64,000 nucleotides of DNA from Turnera subulata (Eukaryota > Streptophyta > Magnoliopsida > Malpighiales > Passifloraceae): contig JAKUCV010000869.1 of NCBI GenBank assembly GCA_028386065.3, forward strand, positions 62,001-126,000, given 5' to 3'. The notes beneath the pieces are model-generated. The model was not told the DNA's origin, did not search any database, and worked only from the letters and a program-made list of their open reading frames with translations. Positions within the stretch are counted from its first letter, which is position 1; each line of letters begins with the position of its first letter. A program made the translations under genes and the position numbers. This document shows positions 35,374-45,695 of this stretch, piece after piece.

Positions 35374-35677
35374 GGATCAAAGCCTTGTTTCATCCCTGTA
35401 TTAGGCTTGAAAGTTAGAATTCATCCATGTGTAGGATTTTGGCTTTTTTTCATCCTTGTGTTCACCTATTTTGGTCTGTTTTGGTCCCTCTCACTAGAAT
35501 CCGGTAAAAAATGCTGACGTGGCAAATTTTCCGGTGCCACATCAGCTTTGTGAGCCCCACATGTAAGAGTTTAGCCCAAAACCGACCCAGAATCCACCCA
35601 ACCCATCTATTCCACCTGATTGATCCGGTTAGCGAATTTTAAATTTACAAAAATGTCCATGCCCCATTACCGTTTAC

Positions 35678-35686
35678 AAAAATATT
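35678..35686. repeat. Element B target-site duplication, left
   Basis: AAAAATATT, repeated exactly at 40918-40926. Confidence 0.85.
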
Positions 35687-35959
35687 GGGATAATTGCACC
35701 CCGAGTCCTATAACTTTTCTCCAAATCCCATTTGAGTCCTATAACTTCCAAACAATCGATCTGAGTCCTATAACTTCTAAAAATAACACCAAATGAGTCC
35801 CCGTCCACGATTCCGTTAAATTTTCTATTATCTTTAAGAACTTTTAGTCCCTATAAATATATATAATATTATTTTAGTCCTTATAATTTTCAAAAATTTT
35901 TGTTTGAATCCTTTAAAAAATAATAAAAAATAAGAAAGGAGGACTCAAACAACTAAATG

Positions 35960-36477
35960 CACATTATTACATATATTAGAATTTAAGGTTACGAATTTAG
36001 GATAAAAAATGAAGTAGTAAGCCAAACATACTAAATCCTAACATCGTAAATTCTAAACCCCAAAACCAAAAACACCAAATTCAGAAATTTTAAATTTTAT
36101 ATCATAAATCTCTAAATTTTAAATCTTAAAAACCTTAAACACTAAACCATACATCCTAAAATCCTAAACTCTAAAACCAAAACCCTAAATTCTAATCTCT
36201 AAAAATCTTAAACCCTCATTCTTATATCGTAAATCCTAAAAACCAAAAACCTTAAACTCTAAACCCAAAAATATTAAAACACTAAATCCTAAATTCTAAA
36301 TCCTAAAGCTCAAAATATTAATTCTTATACACTAAAAACTCAAACACTAAACCCTAAAATCCTTAACTTCATATCATAGACCTCTAAACTCTAAATCCTA
36401 AAAAACTTAAATCCTAATTTTTAAACCCTAATAACCTATAATCCTAAAATTTAAATCCCAAAATTTTAAACCCTAAA
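35960..36477. repeat. Degenerate CCCTAAA-like repeats, left part
   Basis: Many imperfect AAACCCTAAA-like units, all in the same orientation, interrupted by the solo LTR at 36478. Confidence 0.75.
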
Positions 36478-39400
36478 TGAAACGCCCAGACCTAAATTCA
36501 CCCATCTAACAGTAAGTACAGCAAACAGTACCACCACGTGGCCAACATATCATAAGAGCATGAACACATATTAACAAAAAGGACAAATAGTCAATCAAGA
36601 TCACAATCTCGTCACCTTGTGGGACATCAACATTTGCACAGCGGAAGCATTTCTAGATATTCTGTAACATTTTATATGCAAGACACAATGCATGCTATTG
36701 GATCCGAGTCTTGTCCGAGGTGACGCCACAGCCGCCGGTAGGCAAACCTAACCTGCAAGAACTGTGTGAGGGGTGAGACCAACCACTGTCTCACCGATAA
36801 ACAAATAAACCCCTAGTATACATACAACCGCAAATACACCCAAGCCAACACAGACAACAATAGAAGCACAGCAAGCACACACATAGTATCGATATCAACT
36901 TACCTGTACTAACTACACGTCAGACTTCTCATGGTTAAGCTAGTCTCATAAACTCACCGACACTTGACGATAGACTTACCAATTTTATTATTAGGGCCCT
37001 GTCACGTAATAAGTATTGGCCGTGCCTGGTAGCCAGGTTAGCTAACCCCAGGGTACTCCCCGTTAATCTATAAATATCACAAATCATATCACAAATAACC
37101 GAGTCCCGCAGTCCTCGGCGGAAGTCCCGCAGTCCTTCCTATAACAAATCAACTGAGTCCCGCAGTCCTCAGCCGGGAGTCCACGCAGTCCTCCCTATCA
37201 TATCACAAATCACAGGGCGACTACCTTCTGGCCGTACCAATACCTGTCACGTGACAACCTAGATGTCTAGATATTATTACCACCGTTTATTATTATTTCT
37301 TATTCCACGGTCCAACAGTAACTCATCATATTCACGTTCCCGAGCAGGCTATCAGCCTCACAGCTCCTCTGGGAAATCCAATCACAATGTCAAAATACCG
37401 GGTCACTGTCACTAATAACTCAATACCTCGTATCTCGTATGGTCATCACAATACACACATCAACATCACAGAGTTCAATAATCAACCACAGTAGTCATGA
37501 ACACATAGCAATAAGCACAACAGCAGCCACCAATGACATGACAGGTATAACAAGATAACAATCAAACAAACAACCGGGGTATCACGGGCAGCATACCGAA
37601 GTTTATAAGTTTATATCCTCACCTGGTACTCCAGAAAATTGACATCCGATTAAGCCTCGATGTTCCTATATTTAAAGCAACAGAAATCACTTACAATGCG
37701 CAAACAAGAATGACCATGCAAGATACCGGTTTTAGAAATTATTATACGACTTGTCTTGTACCAAATCTAATTTTATTGTTTCCTTAATTTTTCTTTATTT
37801 TGAGATTAGCCTCTTTATTCGATATACCAATTATACTTAATTTCGAATTTAAATCGAACCGAGCTTAAAACCGAACCCGAGCATCCAAGCCGATATTCCG
37901 GCCCATTAGATGCTCGTGTCAAATACATACTCATTAGGTAAGTTATGTATAACCATATATTTTTATAGTCGATACTATTTTGGTCATTTGAAGTAAATAT
38001 AATACAATAAATACATATATGCATATAACCGATAGTGTAAGATAATAATATCATTGTTACGTTAGTAAATTACTTCCGGTAAATTAACAATCCTGGCATA
38101 GCCATAAAATAGATTTTGTATGGTTTATGTAAAAGACTTATAAATATGTAGTTAAGTCCAAATAGAACAATATCATTTTTAATCCGTAAATTAATTGCTA
38201 ATTACTTAATTACATGTATATATATGCTAAAAGAGGTAATTATTATAAATTGTATGTATTCTTAGTAAGTCACATACGACCGTATGTATGTATATACATA
38301 TTCATATATTTATAAAGATAACAACCGTAAATAAACTAAATTCAAATTTATCATCATTATTTTTATCCAAGTTGTTTCCTTGATAATATATACTTTCCTA
38401 AAATGATTATTATTAATAACTATTATTTATTATACTTCCAGATTATTGATATGTATTTATTTCCGTATAATATAGATTCTACTAACTAAATTCAGTATTT
38501 TTCTTTCCTATTTTCGGACTGGGCTAGACCAAGCCTTGGTCCAATTCAAAATTTTCACCAGTGCCAGGCCCAGGTGTAGAGCCCAACACGCTAAGCCCAG
38601 CTAACCCATCTGATTTCAACCCAGGCCCTAATAAACCCTTAACCCACAAAACATTCCCAAGCCTAACCCATATACAATCCGGCCCAAGCTAAACAAAACC
38701 TAGCCCAACTAAACCAAACCTAGCCCAAACCTACTCTACCCTAATCCACCCAGCATATGTCTTCTTCTTCAACTCACCTTGGTGGGTGGTCGACGGCGGC
38801 GGCAGCAAGGAGATGACGAGCGGCGGCACGAGCTGGAGGAAGCGAGGAGGAAGACAAGGCACCAAAATGGCCATCCGAGTACTCCATTCTCACGGCCACA
38901 GATCCGTCCAAAGCATCCCTCAACCACCATCTCAACACAACCAACAGAAAATCACAATCCCAACCAACATAACCAAAATCAAACAACCACAGAGGAGGAG
39001 ACAAGCTCGGCAACAGTGCCTTACCCCGACGGCGGTGCGATGCGAACGGAAGGCGACGCGACGCGATGAGGAAGACGATCGGCGCGGGCTTCCTGCGACG
39101 TAGTGGAGGCGGCACGGTGAGCGGGCTGAGGCGAGGTGACCAGCACGAGCTCGGCTCGGTCACGGGCTGCAGGGGAAGGGAAACACGGCGAGGAGGAGTG
39201 CGGCGATGTCTGGGTGCGGCCGGCTGCACGATCCGGTGCTTCGTCGTTGGGAGCGCGGCGGTGGTTGCGCGGGAAGAAGGAGAAGATGAAGAAGAGATGG
39301 TGGAGGTGATTCGGATGGTGGCAGCGGCGGCGAAGGGTGGTGGGGGAAGGAAGGAGGAAAGGAAAGAAAGAAAAAGAAAAAGAAGGGGAGAGAGGGAGAA

Positions 39401-40121
39401 AGGGAGATGGTGCTGTGATGGTGTGTGATGGTTCGGTGGGGTGGAGAAGAGGATATGGAGAAGAAAAGAAGGAAAAAAAAATCAAGAATAGGAAAGGAGG
39501 AGGAAGAATAGGGAAGAGAGGTAGTGGGGAAGGAAAAGAAAAGAAAAGTAAAAAGAAGAAAAAGAAATCCGAAAGAGAAAGAAAAAGAAAAGTGAAAAAA
39601 AAGAAAAATGAATGGGAAAATAAGAAAAAGGAAGAAAAATGAGAAAAGTAGGGAAAAGAGGAATAAGACAAGGGAGGTTGGCCCGGGAGAGAGAAAAGTC
39701 GGGTCCCAATGTCGGAAAGTTTTTAGCCTGAGAATAGACCAAAATGCCCTCACGTTCCACTTTTGATCCATTAACGTTATAGGGGCATTTTCGTCTTTCC
39801 GAAATTCGTCCCGGTTCCGAAAATACGACTTGGGCTCGGAAAATTCGATTTATTCTCCTGAGCGTCGTCCAAGTCTCGGAATTGAAAACCGAGGCTCGGT
39901 TAGCCGTGTAGAATTCTCGGAAGTTAATTCCGAGGCTCGGTTACACAGATACTCCCAAACGTCGTATGTCCTTGGCGATCCAAACGGAGCTCGGTTACTC
40001 CCGGTAAAATTCGGAAAACTCGGTGCGGTAGAATTCTCGGTTACAACGATAAAATCTATTTACCGTTGTAAGAGTTAAAATGACTCGGTAAAATCTCAAA
40101 AATTTTACCCAGGTCGTTACA
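36478..40121 (-). mobile_element. Solo LTR of a Ty3/gypsy (Tekay/Del-like) retrotransposon, 3644 bp
   Basis: Read on the minus strand, the sequence starts TGTAACGACCTGGGTAAAAT and ends GGGCGTTTCA, so it has TG...CA ends, and it is flanked by a perfect 5-bp duplication CTAAA (36473-36477 and 40122-40126). No internal gag-pol exists, so it is a solo LTR left by unequal recombination. The long LTR and its ends resemble plant Tekay/Del chromoviruses; this family call is from memory of end sequences. It contains short repeats with the phrase GAGTCCCGCAGTCCTC at 37100-37190 and a purine-rich stretch at 39290-39660. Open frames in that stretch (38774-39771, both strands) are low-complexity and not genes. 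Confidence 0.85.
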
Positions 40122-40480
40122 CTAAACCCTAAATTCTTATCCAAAAAATATTAAACCCTTAATCATAAAAAACCTTAAAACCTACACCCTAACACCCTAA
40201 ATCATAAACCCTAAACCCTAAAACCCTAAACCCTAAACCCTAAACCCTACACCTAAAACCCTAAAACCTAAACCCTAGATCCTAAAATCCTAAACCCTAA
40301 ACCCTAAAATCCTAAACCCTAAAACCCTAAACCTTAAAACCCTAAAACCCTAAACCCTAAACCTTAAACCCAATAAGACTAAGAATCTAGTATTTAGAGT
40401 TTAGAATGTAGGATTTAGGATTAGAGTTTAGGATTTTAGGATTTTTGGTTTAGGGTTTAACATTTTAAAATTTAAAATTT
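40122..40480. repeat. Interstitial telomere-like repeats with an orientation switch
   Basis: Imperfect (CCCTAAA)n runs at 40127-40375, including near-perfect units at 40202-40250, switch at about 40380 to the complementary TTTAGGG-like orientation to about 40600. These resemble plant telomere repeat units but are degenerate and buried in element B, so this is not a chromosome end. Confidence 0.85.
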
Positions 40481-40926
40481 AAATATTTAGGATATAAAAT
40501 TGAGAGTTTTGTAATTTATTATTTTTGGTTTTTGTATTTAGGGTTTAGAATTTACGATTTTAATATTTAGTATTTCCAACTTACTACTTCACTTTGTATC
40601 CTAAATTCTAAATCCTAAAGGCTAATATATATAGAGATATGCATTTAGTGTTTCGAGTCGCTCCTTTTTTAATTTTTTATTATTTTTTAAAGGATTCAAA
40701 CAAAACTTTTTGAAAATTATAAGGACTAAAATAATATTATGTATACTTATAGGGACTAAAAGTTCTTAAAAATAACAGAAAATTTAACAGAATCATAGAC
40801 AGGGACTCATTTAGTGTTATTTTTAGAAGTTATAGGACTCGAATCGATTGTTTGGAAGTTATAGGACTCAAATGAGATTTCGAAATAAGTTGTAGGACTC
40901 CGGGAGTGCTTATCCCCAAAAATATT

Positions 40927-41088
40927 GAATTGGTGCTCCAAATTATTTTTTGAACAAAAAAAATCGGTGATCTAATTATTGTTCTTGACATAAGTATATA
41001 TATTTGCATTTATTTTACTATTTTTAACTGCTAATATAATTGTTAAAATAACCCATTTTTTACTGCACAACCCCACCTATTATAACTG
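40927..41088. other. Element A sequence between elements B and C
   Basis: A 160-bp AT-rich piece of element A, ending in the left target-site duplication of element C (ATTATAACTG, 41079-41088). Confidence 0.7.
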
Positions 41089-41887
41089 GAGTAAATAGTT
41101 TTTTCTATCCTTATACTTTATCGATTTCGCATTTGTTGTCCTTCCTCATTCAATTTCACTCAACATGTCCCTGAACTTACTCTTTACCGGGTCACCCTGT
41201 CCTTTTCACAGTCCATAGCCGGTAAGGAGCTTGTGGTGCTAACACGTGTCCGTGTCATGTGGACTTGCAAACTCCAAAATTTTTTTATTCTTTTTATCTT
41301 TCTCTTTTTTTCCAAAATTCTAAAAACCCTATTTTAATCAAATACATCAACCTCTTCCCGAAATAATGGTGTTTTTTTATCATTAAGAATTGGAATTTTT
41401 TTTAACTCTCTTCTTTTCTGTTCTTTCTTGAAGACCATAGCCACTAAGAATTTCACCCTCCACCGTCGTCCTCTTCGCATGAAAAAAACAACAACACCAA
41501 TTTCTCCTCTATGTCCACACCTAAACAACCAGGAAAAATAATGCCATCAATTCCTCCTCTTTTCCCAAACCTAAACAACCACAAAATCCACAACTTTGGC
41601 AATCCATTTCTACCATAAAGGTCTTTGCCTCATGATTTTTTAATCAAACAATCTAATAAAAAACCAGATTATTTACACAGCAATTCACTAAAACAACAAG
41701 AACGAATTCAACCAGAAAACTGTTGAGTACCTTTTGCTACAAATAAAAGACAATTTTATGGCCATGTTCCAGTAAAGATCGAAAAGGAGAGTGCAGGGGA
41801 GGGGAAACTCTTTAGATATATTACATCATTAAACTTAAAACAATGCATTTATTGGTAGAACCCAATAGCAACAATTCCCATCCAAGT

Positions 41888-42106
41888 TGTTACGATCAAA
41901 TCGTAACAGAGCCGGATTGAAGAACAGCAAAGAACAAGAAAAGGAAGAAAAAGAACAAGAAAAGAAAAGAACGAAACAACTATTATTTCCAACTGATCAA
42001 TCTTCGTTACAATGTATAGTGACGTTGGTACTTATACCAATATACTGACATTGAAAGACAAGTAGTCTACTACAAGGTAGGATACGAGTGCAACGGCATC
42101 GTATCA
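41888..42106 (-). repeat. LTR (3' LTR of the minus-strand element)
   Basis: 219 bp, TG...CA ends, near-identical to 44578-44796. Confidence 0.93.
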
Positions 42107-42287
42107 ATACTCCCCTCCCAAAGAATCAAGTAACCTCTACTCAAGAAGCTAGTACAAACAAGAACAGCCTATGCAATCACAGTTTAGTAGACCACACACA
42201 AATGACCAGTGCACTATTTGCATACAGAAATGACCAGCACACTTATCTGCCCAGACGTAAAACAACATAGCAACAATGAATGCTAAC

Positions 42288-44543
42288 TCAAACACAATAG
42301 CAACTAATATTCAAATTCTGGAAACTTGGAGATTCCAACAATGAAGTAGTAGATCGGACTTTAAGGGATGCAGTGGCGCACTTGTTGCCATTCCTCTCAG
42401 AATTTCTGCAGTAATATATTGTGGTAGCAGTTGCGCACTTGTTGCCATTCCTCTGAGAGTTTCTGCAGTAGCATATTGAGGTTGCAGTGGCACCAAAAAC
42501 AATCAATACAAGCACTCCAAGCACTCCATGAACTCCACCTGGATCAAAGATCATGGTGCTTGTAATTGCTTCAAACGAACCAAGTCTTGATGGGTAATGA
42601 AAAAACCAGCATGCGGGAATTGTATTTTTGTTTAACCATAGTTGGAAATATTTGCAGTGCCACAGCCTTGTTTTAATTTTGAATTTCCATAAACCAATCC
42701 TTTCCCTATCCATATCACTTCCAAAGGAAAACTTCATGCTTTTCTTCCAAAACTTCATTCGTATATCACAATTCCGTAAGATACTGACCCTCTTAATTCT
42801 TTTCCAAGCACACAATGTCCTGCTGCATTGTTTAGTAAATGCAACACTGAAATAGTTGCTAGACAGCCCTTTGTGTAAATCACCATACGTCAAAGAGAAA
42901 CCACTTCTCTTTCCTACATCTGGACAAAACCCAACTAATCCAGAATGTGTCTCATACACTTCTTTGTACAACATATCAGTTTCTTTGCTCACCAGGACAT
43001 GAAGTTGCTGTTCGTAAGGAAAACCACTGGTTGACGGTTGATGGTGCTGATTTGCTACTCCCAAGCTCCATAATTTTTTCTTGACTTTAAAATTCCAGAA
43101 ACGAAGCCCTGTTCTTCTATGAAACACCATCAACCTAAATCTCTTTGCCTCACTTTTTAAGGACCTGAGGAGCTTCCTCTTCCTTGTCTTGCTCTCCTCT
43201 CGGTGCTTCTTTGGGATTAAAATTACTCTCTTTTGCTTCTGTTTCTTTCTCACTGACCTACCAAATCCGATGCTCTTCCCTTTTTGTCTTTTCTTCAATT
43301 TCCCCCATATGTGAAGCACAAACTTCCTCATACTATTCTTCTTTCTGAACCTCATCCGCTTCAAAGGTTCATCGCAGTCTTCGTGTTCGGCACAAGCACA
43401 AAAACTGGTTACCGGTTCTGATACAGCATCCATTACTTCATCAACCATCACGTTCTTTGACTCGCTCAATACCATCTCATCATCAACATTTGAGTCTTTT
43501 TTCTCATTCTCCCAATCAGCTACTGCATGCTTTAATTCCGTAAACAGCCCACTATTACTATTCTGTGCATTTGTAGTCTCCTTCAAGTTGCTATCAGAAT
43601 GAGAATCAATGCAAGAAATTGCAAGAACATCATTAACTTGTTCATCTTGACGCTGAAAGTGTTCATTCCCATAAACTGGAAGACTTGGATCATAAGCGTA
43701 ATGAATAGTATGATCCCTACTGGTGATTGTGAACAACAACTGGTCTAATCCATCATCAAAGACTTCGACATTCAACCATAATTGATGTGTACACACATGC
43801 CCAGTAAATTCAGCTTCATCACACCAACAACAAAGATTGCGAACGTAGCTTCTTTCATTGAATTCAGAAATAGTAAAAGTCTTGATGTGAAGCATTTGAA
43901 CCTGTTCTTGACTGTAACCATGCCCGTATTGCCATCGTAGATTGTTGATCGAAAGCTCCTCCATGTCTCGTTTATTCACCATTGCTCGTTGATGCTCCTC
44001 GTTAGGAAATGTGGACTGCACATTTCGTCGAACAATTGGTGGACACTGTTGATGTTGAACACCAGAAAAAGCTTGGGCTCCCACTGGATGAACAAACGAG
44101 TCACCAACAGCAGAGGAAATCGTCGAACCAGAGAACGGCGGCACAGCCACATCGGTAAAGCCTGGCCAAGCGTGAGATGGCAAAGACAACTGATACTGCC
44201 CCAACTGCGATGACACACTCCGTACAGGAACAGAGACTCCCACGGTGGAGCCTCCAAGAGAAGAAACCGCCAAGAAAGGTGAAGAAATTGTCGGTGAAAA
44301 TTCTGTTAACGAAGAGTAACCAGGCGACCCTGAAACCCTAACCGGTGATAAAGTTGGGACCGGCATTGACGGAGAAGAAGAAAACCAAGAAGGCTGAACT
44401 GCAGGCGTCGAATACGACCACATCGACCCACTCTGCTCCACCCCCCATGGCGAAGAGTGGAAAGGCTTGTTCACGAACGGCGGAACCATCAGCGGTGACG
44501 AGTGCAGTAGAGGAGACGGCCACCACTCGCGTCCTTGCTCCAT
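42288..44543 (-). CDS. Long open frame of the small LTR element, gag-like, 751 aa
   Basis: The frame is intact from the ATG at 44543 (MEQGREWWPS) to a stop at 42288. The N-terminal ~190 residues are Ser/Pro-rich and low-complexity. In the middle, NLCCWCDEAEFTGHVCTHQLWLNVE strongly resembles the L-C-x-x-C-D-E-x-x-x-x-G-H-x-C-x-x-x-x-L zinc-knuckle segment of Ty3/gypsy gag-pol proteins. Next come an acidic region with a CACAEHEDCDE segment and a very basic region (RKKNSMRKF, VRKKQKQKRV) that may bind nucleic acid. Near the C-terminus is a 19-residue tandem repeat (CRNSQRNGNK, CRNSERNGNK) encoded by a 57-bp DNA repeat at about 42377-42490. An intact frame of this length without pol is unusual; the C-terminal two thirds match nothing I know. 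Antisense open frames are shadows. Confidence 0.65.
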   Translation of the reverse strand: MEQGREWWPSPLLHSSPLMVPPFVNKPFHSSPWGVEQSGSMWSYSTPAVQPSWFSSSPSMPVPTLSPVRVSGSPGYSSLTEFSPTISSPFLAVSSLGGSTVGVSVPVRSVSSQLGQYQLSLPSHAWPGFTDVAVPPFSGSTISSAVGDSFVHPVGAQAFSGVQHQQCPPIVRRNVQSTFPNEEHQRAMVNKRDMEELSINNLRWQYGHGYSQEQVQMLHIKTFTISEFNERSYVRNLCCWCDEAEFTGHVCTHQLWLNVEVFDDGLDQLLFTITSRDHTIHYAYDPSLPVYGNEHFQRQDEQVNDVLAISCIDSHSDSNLKETTNAQNSNSGLFTELKHAVADWENEKKDSNVDDEMVLSESKNVMVDEVMDAVSEPVTSFCACAEHEDCDEPLKRMRFRKKNSMRKFVLHIWGKLKKRQKGKSIGFGRSVRKKQKQKRVILIPKKHREESKTRKRKLLRSLKSEAKRFRLMVFHRRTGLRFWNFKVKKKLWSLGVANQHHQPSTSGFPYEQQLHVLVSKETDMLYKEVYETHSGLVGFCPDVGKRSGFSLTYGDLHKGLSSNYFSVAFTKQCSRTLCAWKRIKRVSILRNCDIRMKFWKKSMKFSFGSDMDRERIGLWKFKIKTRLWHCKYFQLWLNKNTIPACWFFHYPSRLGSFEAITSTMIFDPGGVHGVLGVLVLIVFGATATSICYCRNSQRNGNKCATATTIYYCRNSERNGNKCATASLKVRSTTSLLESPSFQNLNISCYCV
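42377..42490. repeat. 57-bp tandem repeat, two copies
   Basis: The phrase GCGCACTTGTTGCCATTCCT recurs about 57 bases apart (42377 and 42433), giving the in-frame 19-residue protein repeat in the LTR-element ORF. Confidence 0.85.
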
Positions 44544-44577
44544 GGACGGTGGCCGGAAAACCACAGACGGCGCCAAT

Positions 44578-44796
44578 TGTTACGATCGAATCGTAACAGA
44601 GCCGGATTGAAGAACAGCAAAGAACAAGAAAAGGAAGAAAAAGAACAAGAAAAGAAAAGAACGAAACAACTATTATTTCCAACTTATCAATCTTCGTTAC
44701 AATGCATAGTGATGTTGGTACTTATACCAATATACTGACATTGAAAGACAAGTCGTCTACTACAAGGTATGATACGAGTGCAACGGCATCGTATCA
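44578..44796 (-). repeat. LTR (5' LTR of the minus-strand element)
   Basis: 219 bp, near-identical to 41888-42106 and followed by the CAAGT target-site duplication at 44797-44801. Confidence 0.93.
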
Positions 44797-45695
44797 CAAG
44801 TATAATCAATTCAATTCCAAAATCGCAATTACAAAGAGGGGTAAAAGAAAAAGAAGATCGCAATTACAAAGAGGGGCAAAAGAAAACAAAGAAGAGAGGG
44901 GAGTCGACGGCGTTACCCACGAAGTGAGTCACAGCAGCGGCGACTCAACAAAAGGGAAGGCGAAGGAGTGAAAGGAGACGGTATAAGCGGTGCCTTCGTT
45001 CAACTTTCAGGCCACAGTCGGTGGCTATGCTGAATCGATGGCGACAAGTCGAGGGAGAGCAAGTCTGCTTGAGAGAGAGGGAGATCAGACTCGGGTGACT
45101 CGACGACCGCGGCCTCGACCTACGGACACGACTTGGCAGATTCAAAGAAGAGAGAAGATGGGACTACAGAGACGTGAGGAGATGAGGGAGAGAGGAGATA
45201 GTGATGGCACAATTGATGGCAGCAGCTTCGTTAATGGCATCGACGGGCGAGATAACAGAGGAAGGAGAGAGGGTAGTTGATGGAGAGAGATGTGAGAGTG
45301 AGTTTTTATTTTTTTTTTCAGATGAAAGATGAGAGAGAGTCAGTTCCGATGGATTGATTGGAGAAGAAGAGATGGTGAGCAAAGAGGGTGAGAGGGTGTA
45401 CGGGCCCACTCTATTATTGTTAAAGTCTTTATTTGATTAAATAGGGTTTTAAAAATAGATTTTGAAAATTAAAAAAAAATGAAAAGTATAGGAAAAGGAA
45501 AAAAAGGGAGGCGTGGGCCCCATAGACAAGTGTCAACACCACAGCTCTTTACCGGCTGTGGACTGTAAAAAGGATAGGGTGCCCCAGTAGACAATAAGTT
45601 CAGGGATATGTTGAGTGAAATTGAATAAGAAGGGACAACAAATGCGAAATCGATAAAATGAAAGGACAGGAAAAACTATTTACTCATTATAACTG

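Larger units (their letters stand above)
35687..40917. mobile_element. Mutator-like element B, non-autonomous, built of telomere-like repeats
   Basis: Ends are inverted: left starts GGGATAATTGCACCCCG, right ends GGAGTGCTTATCCCC. The inverted repeats extend about 255 bases (35687-35945 against 40655-40917), each containing several copies of a GAGTCCTATAACTT-type phrase. A 9-bp target-site duplication flanks it. The interior outside the solo LTR consists of degenerate CCCTAAA-like sequence, with no gene and no transposase. Element D at 60.0 kb has related ends. Confidence 0.85.
41888..44796 (-). mobile_element. Small LTR retrotransposon, 2.9 kb, non-autonomous
   Basis: Two 219-bp LTRs (41888-42106 and 44578-44796) differ at about half a dozen positions. 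They start TGTTACGATC and end CATCGTATCA in plus orientation. Target-site duplication CAAGT at 41883-41887 and 44797-44801. On the minus strand, right after the 5' LTR, is a primer-binding-like TTGGCGCCGTCTGTGG, as in many plant LTR elements; before the 3' LTR is the purine tract GGGAGGGGAG. The only long frame is the 751-codon ORF at 42288-44543. No protease, reverse transcriptase or integrase is seen, so it depends on other elements to move. LTR identity implies it is the youngest or among the youngest in the stack. Confidence 0.93.
41089..45685. mobile_element. Mutator-like element C, non-autonomous, carrying an LTR retrotransposon
   Basis: Ends are inverted: left starts GAGTAAATAGTTTTTTCTAT, right ends CTATTTACTC. 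Inverted similarity runs for about 170 bases (shared: ATCGATTTCGCATTTGTTGT). Flanks are the 10-bp duplication ATTATAACTG (41079-41088 and 45686-45695). Without the LTR element it is about 1.7 kb. Its right interior (44800-45400) is GC-richer with open frames on both strands, as in captured gene DNA, but I recognise no family. No transposase is seen. Confidence 0.85.

Noticed and set aside
38774..39771. Long open frames on both strands (up to 216 codons), rich in Phe/Ser/Leu or Lys/Glu/Arg
   Set aside because: They lie inside the solo LTR in a purine/pyrimidine-biased, low-complexity stretch; the long frames reflect base bias, not a gene.
40195..40375. Possible chromosome end (CCCTAAA repeats)
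   Set aside because: Short, degenerate, flanked by unique sequence on both sides and contained in a transposon with target duplications.
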